This document shows positions 1-7,267 of a stretch of DNA of 24,610 nt, piece after piece (the first letter of the stretch is position 1; every line of letters begins with the position of its first letter). Both the position numbers and the translations under genes were made by a program. Origin of the DNA: JAFGSG01 sp964626055 (lineage in GTDB: Bacteria > Spirochaetota > UBA4802 > JAFGDQ01); the NCBI GenBank assembly GCA_964626055.1, contig CAZVDF010000049.1:1-24610 (forward strand), in the 5' to 3' direction. The notes under the pieces were generated by a model. That model did no database searches. It worked only from the letters and a program-made list of their open reading frames with translations, and was not told where the DNA came from.

Positions 1-266
1 AACACATGATGAAGGAATTAAAAAAGAGAGGGTATATAGTCGCGCCCCGCGTGGGCGCGTGGATTGAAACTTGACAGATTTGTTGCTTTTGCCTTGTCAA
101 ATACGTCGCGCCCCGCGTGGGCGCGTGGATTGAAACAGGAATATTTTCAAACTCCGGTTTATTCTCCGGGTCGCGCCCCGCGTGGGCGCGTGGATTGAAA
201 CGAATTATATGTGACGTCGGCACGACCTTTGATTGTCGCGCCCCGCGTGGGCGCGTGGATTGAAAC
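1..266 (+). CRISPR. CRISPR array, trailer end, type I-C-like repeats
   Basis: Four identical 32-base repeats lie at 39-70, 105-136, 170-201 and 235-266. Each begins GTCGCGCCCCGCG and ends GTGGATTGAAAC. They are separated by spacers of 34, 33 and 33 bases (71-104, 137-169, 202-234). The window opens with AAC, the last three bases of the repeat, followed by 35 bases before the first full repeat, so the array almost certainly continues off the left edge. No repeat follows 266, so this is the leader-distal end if transcription runs left to right, as the ATTGAAAC 3' end suggests. The repeat sequence and length resemble the subtype I-C (Dvulg) class. No cas gene is visible in the window. Confidence 0.97.
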
Positions 267-492
267 AGATCAAGGGAGCAATGCAGAACCGCAAATTAAA
301 ATGCAGTGAATGGATGCAGGCTGAAAGCGCACGAAGAGATAAAAGCGTTTGGAAACGCAAGAGAGTAATATCGCTCACGGAAATTTAATAAATAGCACAC
401 ATCATGAAAGTTAAACAGCTTGGCAGATTACTTTTATACGATAAATAATTTTTTAAATTAAAACCATAAATATTAAAAATAAGGAAAAAGCA
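267..492. other. Intergenic region after the CRISPR array
   Basis: There is no confident gene here. A 35-codon frame at 281-388 opens with ATG two bases after an AGGGAG, is rich in Lys and Arg, and ends before an AT-rich stretch. It matches no family I recognise and may be chance or the decayed tail of a gene. The AT-rich stretch 430-485 is the likely promoter zone for the antitoxin gene downstream, but I cannot pick a convincing -35/-10 pair. Confidence 0.4.
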
Positions 493-702
493 ATGCGTTC
501 GGAAAATTTAATTAAAGAAGCGCTGTCTCTTAAACCGGTTGAAAAAGCAGATCTGGTTGATAAGCTTCTTTCCAGTCTTGATAAATCTGATAAAGAAATT
601 GATAAATTATGGACTAAAGAAGTGGAAGATAGAATTAATGCATACGACCGGGGAGAGGCAAAAATACTTACTCTTCAGGAAGTACTTAAAAAATATCAAT
701 AA
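493..702 (+). CDS. Addiction-module antitoxin (TIGR02574-type small protein)
   Basis: The 69-residue acidic/basic helical protein fits the short 'putative addiction module component' family that pairs with RelE/ParE toxins. The N-terminal half reads EALSLKPVEKADLVDKLLSSLD, and the typical charged segment KLWTKEVEDRINAYDRGE follows (residues 39-55). Such proteins neutralise a partner mRNA-interfering or gyrase-poisoning toxin and repress their own operon. The start follows AAGGA by eight bases. The expected toxin gene should begin within a few bases of the stop, but only a 3' stub of it remains at 746-814, so this antitoxin is now an orphan. It may persist as a protective anti-addiction gene or simply be decaying. 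The family call rests on sequence style and on the adjacent toxin stub. Confidence 0.75.
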   Translation: MRSENLIKEALSLKPVEKADLVDKLLSSLDKSDKEIDKLWTKEVEDRINAYDRGEAKILTLQEVLKKYQ

Positions 703-745
703 TATTCTTTTTTGCTTCAACCGTTAAATAACTGAATAATTATAA

Positions 746-814
746 AATGAAATATTAATAGTTGCAGTAGCACATCTTCACAGACAGCCCGATTACTGGA
801 AAGACAGGGTATAG
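746..814 (+). pseudogene. 3' remnant of a RelE/ParE-family toxin
   Basis: The frame from 746 to the TAG at 812-814 reads NEILIVAVAHLHRQPDYWKD and ends RV. This matches the C-terminal signature of RelE/ParE toxins, in which a beta-strand ending VAVAH is followed by R-x-P-x-Y-W. An in-frame TAA at 743-745 precedes it, and only 43 bases separate it from the antitoxin stop, so roughly 70 residues that should form the toxin body are missing. The most likely cause is an internal deletion. It cannot encode a working toxin. Confidence 0.72.
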
Positions 815-879
815 AAAAGGATTCACAAAAGAACAGATAAAAATAATTTCAGGAAGCAAAAGCGTTCGGCAAAATTAAA

Positions 880-932
880 TTCCCCGGGGCAAGCCCCCGG
901 CCGAAGGTGACGTACCGTCTTCCGCTTTCGGC
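880..932. repeat. GC-rich interspersed repeat, copy 1
   Basis: The block TTCCCCGGGGCAAGCCCCCGG, followed after a spacer by GTACCG, CTTCCGC and TTCGGC, recurs in nearly the same form at 3548-3595. The core CCGGGG-CAAG-CCCC can fold on itself. Copy 2 lies beyond the KilA-N and GHKL ATPase genes, so the pair brackets about 2.6 kb of accessory DNA. The two copies are in the same orientation. Confidence 0.75.
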
Positions 933-960
933 GTCAGCGGGGTATTATGTTTCAAAGCGT

Positions 961-1012
961 TATCGATTTGCTTCGCAAATCGATAGGCTTATATCCTCGA
1001 TGCAAGCATCGA
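961..1012. repeat. Tandem perfect hairpins
   Basis: Two perfect inverted repeats lie 11 bases apart. The first has an 11-base arm TATCGATTTGC (961-971), loop TTC, and the exact complement at 975-985. The second has a 7-base arm TCGATGC (997-1003) and its complement at 1006-1012. They are outside any gene and have no following T-run, so they look like palindromic repeat DNA rather than terminators. Confidence 0.7.
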
Positions 1013-1182
1013 CGTATTACGCCTTGAAATAGAGGCGAACCATATTACAAGAGGAGCAAATTGCCAATAGAGATGACATTGTTTGCTTTTTAGATGAACG
1101 CCCTGACATCCGAAAAATAAAGGATAAATCATCCGGCGGCCTGCAGGTTGCAGGGTAGATTAATCGTTAACAAGGAAATTTT
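1013..1182. other. Intergenic region with a start-less open frame
   Basis: A 41-codon frame (1033-1155, stop TAG at 1156-1158) reads QIANRDDIVCFLDERPDI near its middle and lacks an ATG, GTG or TTG start. It could be the decayed 3' end of a gene that once preceded the KilA-N gene. I do not recognise the family. Confidence 0.3.
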
Positions 1183-1565
1183 ATGGAAAAAATCAGTGTT
1201 CTGAAAAAGAAATATCGGTAATTACTCAAAATACTGAAGACTATATCTGCATTACCGATATTGCACGTTTCAAAGATCCTGATCGTACCGACTATATTAT
1301 TCAAAACTGGCTCCGCAACCGCAACACAATTGAATTTTTTGGAATTTGGGAGCAACTCAATAATACTGATTTTAATCCCATCGAATTCGATGGGATTAAA
1401 AAACATGCTGGATTAAATAGTTTTATTTTAACCGCTAAACAGTGGATAGAAAGAACCAATGCTAAAGGGATAGCCTCCAAGCCTGGCCGCTACGGCGGAA
1501 CCTTCGCAGCGGACTCGCTGTCGTTTACAATGAATCGTCTGCGAGAAGGGGGATCCCAGCCCTAA
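1183..1565 (+). pseudogene. Frameshifted, truncated KilA-N domain protein
   Basis: From 1203 one frame reads through to the TAA at 1563-1565 and carries a clear KilA-N domain. It has the N-terminal strand ending in YICITDIARFKD, then TDYIIQNWLRNRNTIEFFGIW, a NPIEFDGIK segment, LTAKQWIERTNA and GRYGGT. KilA-N is a DNA-binding domain found in phage and mobile-element proteins. The only good start, ATG at 1183 just after AAGGAAATTTT, is in another frame that stops at TAA (1219-1221), so a one-base shift near codon 6 breaks the gene. After GRYGGTF the sequence leaves the family: the expected continuation is missing and a GC-rich 20-residue tail follows. The gene is therefore damaged at both ends. 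Confidence 0.78.
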
Positions 1566-1583
1566 TCCGTCTTAGCCGGATTA
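1563..1583. repeat. Small inverted repeat after the KilA-N pseudogene
   Basis: TAATCCG (1563-1569) and CGGATTA (1577-1583) form a perfect 7-base stem with a 7-base loop. No T-run follows on either strand, so it is a weak terminator candidate at best. It sits between the converging KilA-N pseudogene and the minus-strand ATPase gene. Confidence 0.45.
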
Positions 1584-1643
1584 AAGCAATTTAAGATAGT
1601 CAATAAGAAAGTTTACCAATATACAATTCAAATACTTATTTTC

Positions 1644-3464
1644 TCAGCGGAGATTTTCCTCGGTATAGAGGGTAAGTTCGATTAATCTTTCCAGCAATTC
1701 TTCTTTTGTCGATTCCGGGAAATTTGCGAGTATAAGCTCTTTTGCGAAGAGACGTAAAATATATTTTAATTTTCTGGAATTGTTTTTTGAAGCAAAAATG
1801 AAATCGGCGTGGCCGTTATTAATAACGATCAAATACCGTTCTCTATCGAATCTTGATCTCCACAATTCGCCGGCTGCCTTACGATACGTGTAGCCAGGCA
1901 ACCCTTTCTTATTGATAAGGCCGGTATCGTCTTTTTTAGAAAGAAGCTGATCCGTAACAGTGATAATCGATTCCGCATTTATAGTGATTTCTTCCTGTAC
2001 CACCGTCGCTTCAAGAATTGTGAGACCGGGATCATCCGGTGCGGTATATTCCAGCATCTCTCCTTCGTTCACGTTAATAATACCGCCGCCTTCCTTTATT
2101 CTCCACGATATTGAAATATTCGAATCCACCTGCCTTCTGTTTTTATCTCTTGCTATCAAACGGAAGTTCTTCTTTTCTCCGACTCCCACTATGGATGACG
2201 ACGGGCTGATAAAAGCCCCGTACAAAGGGCCGGAATATTCAAAAAAGGCTTTTTGCGCGGACTCATCCGGTCTGTCGGGTATAGATTCGGATACTCCTGA
2301 AATAATTTCATATTGAGCTCCGGAATCATTTTCCGGAATTGAGTTATTGGTACCGGAAGTCGTTTCATTTAACTTCGGATATGTCTTATCGCCCGAGTAT
2401 ATGTCCAGCCATGTATATTCTTCTTTCGGCAGAATTAAAAAAGCTTCCTTAAGCGCTTTTCTCACTTTTAGAAGAATATTCTTGCTGGCTTTTTCTTCTT
2501 CATTTCGTTCCTGCTCGGCGACAATTTCAGAAAGAAACGAGAGCGTCTCTTCCATTGAACTGCAAAAGGACTCATACGAAGAATCGTAAATGATGCCGTC
2601 TCTTGTACCCGGCGTCAGTTGAAGGAAGGATGCATCGATCATTCCTTCGATATACCCGGATGTCCATGGATGACGATTAAAAAATTCCAGCGAATTTATC
2701 GATTCGAGAACGCGAGTTCCCTGCCTGTATAATCCCACCCTGTGGTCGGGGCCGGGCTCGGTAATATACAACTCGCAGTAAATTTCTCCAACAGGATTTT
2801 TAATTTCCGGCAGATTATGAAGAAGCCTGCCGTGGAATTGTCTCGGCTTTACCGTAAGCTGTTTCCGCGACGTTCTGTCTGTGATTGTGACATTTACCCC
2901 GGATTTTGTTATTCTATCGCGCAGTTCCGAAGCAAGATAATTCTGGATTTTTTCACCGTTGAGCTGTCTGATCCCTGGCAGGATCGGCTTGATAAGAAGT
3001 TCCGTACCTGCATATTTGAACAATGTATTTATAGTAGTTATAGAATATCCCGGATTATCTTTAACAAGTTTCATCCTGCTTGTGATGCCGTCTTTGCCGG
3101 TTGAAGTAATGATCATTTCCTCTCCGACTGTCCAGAAGCTTAACAATCCAATGCCGAATTCTCCCTGAATGCCTTCATGTCCCTGCTTCTTAAGCTTTTT
3201 TTTAATTGAATCAGCTATATGGGTAGCAACATATTTGAAATCGTCAATGCCTTCGCCGTCGTCAATTATCCGCAAATAATGCTCGCCATGCTGCCTCCCT
3301 CTGATTATCTGGATATTTTTCGCGTGCGCATCAATGCTGTTTTCCACGAGTTCAGCTATGGCTTTTAATGGATTCGTCTGCGATAACGCGATGATAGTTA
3401 TCGCGTTCCAGTTATCGCCTATACGCAGCTTGCCTGAGCCAGTGTCTTTTTTTTCTTTTTGCAT
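1644..3464 (-). CDS. GHKL (HATPase_c_3) ATP-binding protein with Ig-like domain
   Basis: The 606-residue protein begins with a Bergerat-fold ATPase of the Hsp90/MutL/MORC type. The N-box is AELVENSIDA (37-46, with Glu41, Asn42 and Asp45 as catalytic and Mg-binding candidates), the G1 box is DDGEGI (68-73) and the G2 box is GEFGIGLLSF (101-110). An S5-like transducer region follows to about residue 300. A charged helical stretch covers 315-345 and a polar linker 360-405. An Ig-like domain at about 415-505 contains the segment SISWRIKEGGG. The C-terminal helical module (525-606) contains FDRERYLIVINNGHADF. Family members dimerise on ATP binding and act as clamps on DNA or protein partners. The specific role is unknown. 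Location beside a CRISPR array, toxin-antitoxin debris and KilA-N suggests a defence or mobile-element context, but that is inference. No ribosome site is obvious at the start. Confidence 0.82.
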   Translation of the reverse strand: MQKEKKDTGSGKLRIGDNWNAITIIALSQTNPLKAIAELVENSIDAHAKNIQIIRGRQHGEHYLRIIDDGEGIDDFKYVATHIADSIKKKLKKQGHEGIQGEFGIGLLSFWTVGEEMIITSTGKDGITSRMKLVKDNPGYSITTINTLFKYAGTELLIKPILPGIRQLNGEKIQNYLASELRDRITKSGVNVTITDRTSRKQLTVKPRQFHGRLLHNLPEIKNPVGEIYCELYITEPGPDHRVGLYRQGTRVLESINSLEFFNRHPWTSGYIEGMIDASFLQLTPGTRDGIIYDSSYESFCSSMEETLSFLSEIVAEQERNEEEKASKNILLKVRKALKEAFLILPKEEYTWLDIYSGDKTYPKLNETTSGTNNSIPENDSGAQYEIISGVSESIPDRPDESAQKAFFEYSGPLYGAFISPSSSIVGVGEKKNFRLIARDKNRRQVDSNISISWRIKEGGGIINVNEGEMLEYTAPDDPGLTILEATVVQEEITINAESIITVTDQLLSKKDDTGLINKKGLPGYTYRKAAGELWRSRFDRERYLIVINNGHADFIFASKNNSRKLKYILRLFAKELILANFPESTKEELLERLIELTLYTEENLR

Positions 3465-3547
3465 ATATTAATAATTAAATTTCGTATAATGGCCTATTCC
3501 GGCGGAAGCCGTATAATGATCTGCTGGAATATACTTTAAAATAAAAT

Positions 3548-3595
3548 TCTCCGGGGCAAGCCCCCGGTACGTTCGTACCGGCTTCCGCCTTCGGC
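3548..3595. repeat. GC-rich interspersed repeat, copy 2
   Basis: This copy shares TTC(T/C)CCGGGGCAAGCCCCCGG and the CTTCCGC and TTCGGC blocks with the repeat at 880-932. It also has a perfect inner hairpin, GGTACG and CGTACC (3566-3579), around a TT loop, which copy 1 lacks. Confidence 0.75.
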
Positions 3596-3954
3596 ATAGA
3601 CGGATTTTGTTACATTGCATGCTGCCTTCGGCAGAAATTTTAATTAACTTTTAGTGAGCACCGAAAATTCAAGCAGATTTTATGGATTAAATAAAATTAT
3701 TCATAATTACAGTATTACATAATTATCCAGATACAAACTTGATAATCGCACATATCGAATGCCCGCATCAGATGGCCTTCTTTTTGCAGTTATGATAACC
3801 AAAGCCAATTTCTAAAAATTATTGACATCAATATTCGAAATTTATAATCTGTCACACATCCAACTGGGACATTTATAGTCCGAATACTATTTTAAATTAA
3901 TAAATATAAGCGATGTTCATAAATCAAAACAATCATAATTTTATTCCGTTAGTT
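3596..3954. other. Non-coding region upstream of the fdhA leader
   Basis: AT-rich DNA with no gene that I can support on either strand. It contains the candidate promoter at 3822-3848 and leads into the structured RNA element that starts at 3955. Confidence 0.6.
3822..3848 (+). promoter_or_regulatory. Candidate sigma-70 promoter for fdhA
   Basis: TTGACA (3822-3827) and TATAAT (3843-3848) are both perfect consensus hexamers but only 15 bases apart, shorter than the preferred 17. Transcription would begin about 100 bases before the structured leader element. The short spacer keeps confidence modest. Confidence 0.4.
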
Positions 3955-4076
3955 TGAGGAGCGTCATGGGAGCCCGTGCGGCGTCCCTTTATGATCCTTA
4001 CCGCCTTGCTCACGCCTTAAAACCTCAGCAAATCTCCTGAGAACCGGGCGCCATGAAAGGCGGCCGGATTTTTTAT
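3955..4076 (+). ncRNA. Structured leader RNA, copy A (Moco/Wco riboswitch candidate)
   Basis: This is one of three related blocks (with 7012-7130 and 12564-12685). The long-range stem is TGAGG (3955-3959) with CCTCA (4023-4027). Inside it GGGA (3968-3971) and TCCC (3984-3987) flank the invariant CCGTGCGG (3974-3981). CTCAG (4024-4028) can also pair with CTGAG (4037-4041), an alternative to the outer stem. The last hairpin is CCGG (4044-4047), CGCC (4049-4052), loop ATGAAA, GGCG (4059-4062), CCGG (4064-4067), then a T-run, so it can serve as a terminator. Position before a Mo/W enzyme gene, and a Mop gene beside copy C, favour the Moco/Tuco riboswitch class. I could not align it to that family here. 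Confidence 0.6.
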
Positions 4077-4176
4077 TATCAGGAGGTATCAAATAATAAA
4101 CCAAAATAAGTTTATTGTCGTACTTCAATCATTACAAAAGCGCACGCGATTTGCACCTGTCGTGTAATTCCGAACA

Positions 4177-4213
4177 GCATTGTAAATACAATGCGGAGAA
4201 TAGCATTGTAAAT
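4177..4213 (+). promoter_or_regulatory. Overlapping inverted/direct repeat before the fdhA ribosome site
   Basis: GCATTGTA (4177-4184) pairs perfectly with TACAATGC (4187-4194). A second GCATTGTA (4203-4210), part of a 12-base direct repeat AGCATTGTAAAT (4176-4187 and 4202-4213), can pair with the same central block. The two hairpins are mutually exclusive, and the second ends 15 bases before the Shine-Dalgarno AGGAG (4225-4229). It could be an operator or a switching RNA structure. Confidence 0.5.
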
Positions 4214-4237
4214 TATTTATTTTCAGGAGTAACAAAA

Positions 4238-6934
4238 ATGAGCGATACTTTTATATTAAACGGTAAGGAGACGCCTTTAAAACACGGCCAGACGATTCTG
4301 GAAGCTGCGGAAAATGCGGGAATAAAAATTCCGACTTTATGCTATCTGAAAGGAAGCGCGCCTACCGGCGCATGCAGGGTCTGCCTGGTCGAGGTCCGGG
4401 GCGCGCGGTCGTTAATGGCGGCCTGCTCGACGCCGGTCACGCCGGGATCGGAAGTATTCACGGATAGCGACCTTGTTCATAAAGCACGTAAAATGAACAT
4501 CGAACTTTTACTGGCAAGCGGCAGGCATGATTGCCTTGTTTGCGAAGCCAACGGTGATTGCCGCCTGCAGGATCTGGCCTATTCCTACAATATTACCGAA
4601 TTAAAATTTCCAAAGAAAAGTGAAAATGATATTTATCCGGTTGAAGATGATAATTTGTTTATCGTACGCGATTTCAGCCGCTGTATACTATGCGGACGCT
4701 GCGTACAGGCCTGTAACGAACAGGTCGTGAACAGGGCCATTACGCAGGGTTATCGCGGCGCGGACAGCAAGATCGTTACAGGCGGAGATCAGCCTTACAG
4801 CAACAGCGAATGCGTATTGTGCGGACAATGCGTTCAGGTCTGTCCGACAGGCGCCCTTTCGGAAAAAAAAGGAAAGGGCATGGGACGCCCATGGGAACTG
4901 AAAAAAGTCCGTACAACCTGTCCGTATTGCGGCGTCGGCTGCCAGCTCAATCTTCATATGAAGGGCGAACAGATAGTAAAGATCACAGGTGTCGAAGACG
5001 GAGCGCCCAACTATGGCAGGCTGTGCGTCAAAGGCCGGTTCGGTTACGACTTTATCTATTCGGAAGACAGGCTTACAAGCCCGCTGATCCGTGAATCCAA
5101 TGGAAAGTTCCGGGAGGCTTCCTGGGATGAAGCTCTGAATCTGGTGGCAGAAAAATTTAAGGATATTATTTCCCAATACGGCCCCGATGCGGTTGCCGGC
5201 ATCAGCTGCGCGCGCAGCATAAACGAAGACTCCTATAATATGCAGAAACTGTTCAGGGCCGTCTTTCAGACAAACAATATCGATCACTGCGCCCGCGTCT
5301 GCCATGCGCCGACAGTCGCAGGCCTTGCAGCCTCTTTCGGGTCCGGGGCTGGAACCAACTCGATAAGTGAATATAAAAACGCTAAAATGTTCTTCTGTAT
5401 CGGCACCAATATGACCGAAGCCCACCCCGTGGCTTCATATTATGTAAAAGAAGCAAAATTGAAAGGCGCCAGGCTGATCGTGGCCGATCCGCGCCATCAC
5501 GAGCTGGCAAAGATGTCCGATATATTTGCGCAAATTAAAGTAGGCTCGGATGTAGCTTTTCTGAACGGAATTATGAATGTCCTGATAAACGAAAATTTAT
5601 ACGACAGGGAATATGTTGCAAAAAACTGCACGGGATTCGAAGAATTAAAAAAGGCAGTATTGAGTTATCCGCCTCAAAAAGCGGCTGAAATAAGCGGAGT
5701 GCCTGCTGAAACAATAGTCAGGATAGCTCACGAAATGGCTGCCACAAAACCGTCAATGCTGATCTATACGCTTGGGATAACCGAGCATTCATGCGGCACA
5801 AACAATGTTATGAGCTGCGCGAACCTCCAGATGCTGCTCGGTAACGTAGGTGTTGAATTCGGCGGCGTAAATCCGCTTCGCGGGCAGAATAACGTACAGG
5901 GCGCATGCGATATGGGCGCGCTGCCCGGCGTTTTCGCGGGATATCAGAGCGTGACAGTGCCGGAGAACAGAGAAAAATTCATGAAAGCATGGGGAGTTAA
6001 AAGTCTTCCGGATAAGCCGGGTTTGATGATAAATGCGATGATGGAAGGATTGCTTACAAAAAAAGTAAGGGCGTTATGGGTATTCGGTGAAAATCTTGCC
6101 AATGCCGAGCCCAATATCGGCCATACTGAAAAATGCCTGAGCTCCGCCGAGTTTTTAGTTGTTCAGGATATTTTCCCGAACGAAACGACGAAATTTGCGC
6201 ACGTAATTTTACCTTCCGCCGCATGGTGCGAAGACGAAGGAACATTCACCAGCCTTGAAAGGCGCGTAAGCATGGTGAGAGCGGTAAAAAAAGCTCCCGG
6301 TATCGCGAAACCGAACTGGCGGATATTTAAAGAACTGGCCGGGAAAATGGGTCACAGCTGGACTTCAAACAGCGGAAGGGATATTTGCGACAAAGAACTG
6401 GCCGTGTTGTGCCCGATGTTCGCGGGTATAAAATTCTCACGTATTGAAAAAGACGGGCTGCAATGGCCATGCCCGTCGGAAGAACATCCGGGTACTCCAA
6501 TTGTTCATAAAGACGGAAAATTCATCAGCGGCAAAGGAGCGCTAAAAGGCATTGAATGGACGCCTCCTGAGGAAGTCGCGGACAAGGATTACCCGTTGGT
6601 GTTAAGCACAGGAAGAAGACTTTCGCAGTATCATACGCGGACGCAGACCGGCCGAAGCGGCATGGATACAATTTACAGCCGTGAAACGGCGGATATTTCT
6701 TATGCCGATGCTTCGGAGAAAGGGATAAAAGACGGAGATATGGTTATAGTGGAATCCAGGCGCGGAAAAGTAACCGTTCCTGCCAGAGTCACCGATACCG
6801 TTCCGAAAGGCCTTGTCTGGATGACATTCCATTTCCGTGACGGGAATTGCAACTGGCTTACCAATAATGCTTATGATACCATCACAAAAACGCCTGAATT
6901 TAAAGCATGCACTGTTCGGATCGAAAAAGCATAA
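4238..6934 (+). CDS. fdhA: Formate dehydrogenase alpha subunit, NuoG-like N-terminus, Cys type
   Basis: The 898-residue enzyme oxidises formate to CO2, or the reverse, at a Mo/W-bis-pyranopterin site. A [2Fe-2S] domain has Cys35, 46, 49 and 63. A His-Cys cluster segment, SGRHDCLVCEANGDC, follows. Next are two [4Fe-4S] motifs, CILCGRCVQAC and CVLCGQCVQVC, then the molybdopterin domain with CPYCGVGC. The metal ligand is Cys355 followed by His356 in RVCHAPTVAG, encoded by TGC at 5300-5302, where many homologues have selenocysteine. The C-terminal dinucleotide-binding domain (about 775-898) contains STGRRLSQYHT. The start is ATG 4238, preceded by AGGAG at eight bases. An in-frame TTG at 4115 would add 41 unrelated residues and lacks a ribosome site. 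No NuoF-like FdhB is present, and the downstream HdrA/MvhD genes are the likely electron partners. Regulation probably involves the leader at 3955-4076. Confidence 0.95.
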   Translation: MSDTFILNGKETPLKHGQTILEAAENAGIKIPTLCYLKGSAPTGACRVCLVEVRGARSLMAACSTPVTPGSEVFTDSDLVHKARKMNIELLLASGRHDCLVCEANGDCRLQDLAYSYNITELKFPKKSENDIYPVEDDNLFIVRDFSRCILCGRCVQACNEQVVNRAITQGYRGADSKIVTGGDQPYSNSECVLCGQCVQVCPTGALSEKKGKGMGRPWELKKVRTTCPYCGVGCQLNLHMKGEQIVKITGVEDGAPNYGRLCVKGRFGYDFIYSEDRLTSPLIRESNGKFREASWDEALNLVAEKFKDIISQYGPDAVAGISCARSINEDSYNMQKLFRAVFQTNNIDHCARVCHAPTVAGLAASFGSGAGTNSISEYKNAKMFFCIGTNMTEAHPVASYYVKEAKLKGARLIVADPRHHELAKMSDIFAQIKVGSDVAFLNGIMNVLINENLYDREYVAKNCTGFEELKKAVLSYPPQKAAEISGVPAETIVRIAHEMAATKPSMLIYTLGITEHSCGTNNVMSCANLQMLLGNVGVEFGGVNPLRGQNNVQGACDMGALPGVFAGYQSVTVPENREKFMKAWGVKSLPDKPGLMINAMMEGLLTKKVRALWVFGENLANAEPNIGHTEKCLSSAEFLVVQDIFPNETTKFAHVILPSAAWCEDEGTFTSLERRVSMVRAVKKAPGIAKPNWRIFKELAGKMGHSWTSNSGRDICDKELAVLCPMFAGIKFSRIEKDGLQWPCPSEEHPGTPIVHKDGKFISGKGALKGIEWTPPEEVADKDYPLVLSTGRRLSQYHTRTQTGRSGMDTIYSRETADISYADASEKGIKDGDMVIVESRRGKVTVPARVTDTVPKGLVWMTFHFRDGNCNWLTNNAYDTITKTPEFKACTVRIEKA
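5300..5331 (+). promoter_or_regulatory. SECIS-like hairpin after the active-site Cys codon
   Basis: Twelve bases after TGC (5300-5302), GTCGCA (5315-5320) and TGCAGC (5326-5331) can pair with one mismatch around the loop GGCCT. This is the same place and nearly the same shape as the bacterial fdhF SECIS, whose loop carries GGU. Much of it is dictated by the conserved protein motif TVAGL, so it may be only a homologous remnant. Confidence 0.35.
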
Positions 6935-7011
6935 TTACTAATAAATCTAATGGATTTGAATAAATAGAAATGTCGAATAAAAAATATTTTAAAATAATTA
7001 TTTTATTATAT

Positions 7012-7130
7012 TGAGAAAGTAACCCGAAGTCCGTGCGGCTTCTTTTTTTTACGTTTCCAGCCGTCTTATCCACGCCATAGAACCTCAGTTAATCTCCTGA
7101 GAATCCGGCGCTGGGAAGCGGCCGGATTCT
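7012..7130 (+). ncRNA. Structured leader RNA, copy B (Moco/Wco riboswitch candidate)
   Basis: The invariant CCGTGCGG (7031-7038) is flanked by GAAG (7026-7029) and CTTC (7039-7042). In the other copies this stem is GGGA/TCCC, which is compensatory change. CTCAG (7084-7088) pairs with CTGAG (7097-7101). The outer stem is reduced to TGAG (7012-7015) with CTCA (7084-7087). The last hairpin is AATCCGG (7102-7108) with CCGGATT (7122-7128) and an inner CGC/GCG, one pair shorter than in copies A and C. It lies upstream of a 28-codon frame, the tRNA and hdrA. Confidence 0.6.
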
Positions 7131-7149
7131 TGTATTTCAGGGATATTTC

Positions 7150-7236
7150 ATGTTTCAGGAATTCAAAATATTTGGACTTTTGCCGGGAGAATACCGGATG
7201 AGTTTTTTGATCACGTTCATATTCTCGAATAATTGA
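7150..7236 (+). CDS. Possible 28-residue leader peptide
   Basis: ATG 7150 follows a weak AGGGA at six bases and opens 28 codons ending in TGA (7234-7236). The product begins MFQEFKIFGLLPGEYRM and ends in a hydrophobic SFLITFIF stretch. It lies exactly between leader element B and the selC-like tRNA. No family is recognised and it could be chance. It is worth listing because it occupies the only space where a regulatory uORF would sit. Confidence 0.3.
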   Translation: MFQEFKIFGLLPGEYRMSFLITFIFSNN

Positions 7237-7267
7237 AATAAAATTTTAGTGTTAAATTTAATGCTAT

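Noticed and set aside
267..300. A fourth spacer after the last repeat
   Set aside because: No repeat or degenerate repeat follows within spacer distance, so the array ends at 266.
4115..4237. TTG at 4115 as the fdhA start, adding 41 residues
   Set aside because: No ribosome site precedes it, the added residues do not resemble the family, and ATG 4238 has AGGAG at the right distance and starts the [2Fe-2S] domain correctly.
5300..5302. Selenocysteine at the FdhA active site
   Set aside because: The codon is TGC, not TGA, so the standard reading is cysteine.
4688..5425. Long minus-strand open frame of 245 codons inside fdhA
   Set aside because: It lies entirely antisense to a well-recognised gene, has no family signature, and its length follows from the GC-richer third positions of fdhA.
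7012..7130. T-box leader, because a tRNA gene is close by
   Set aside because: The conserved T-box sequence and specifier-loop layout are absent, and the same element precedes genes with no amino-acid link.
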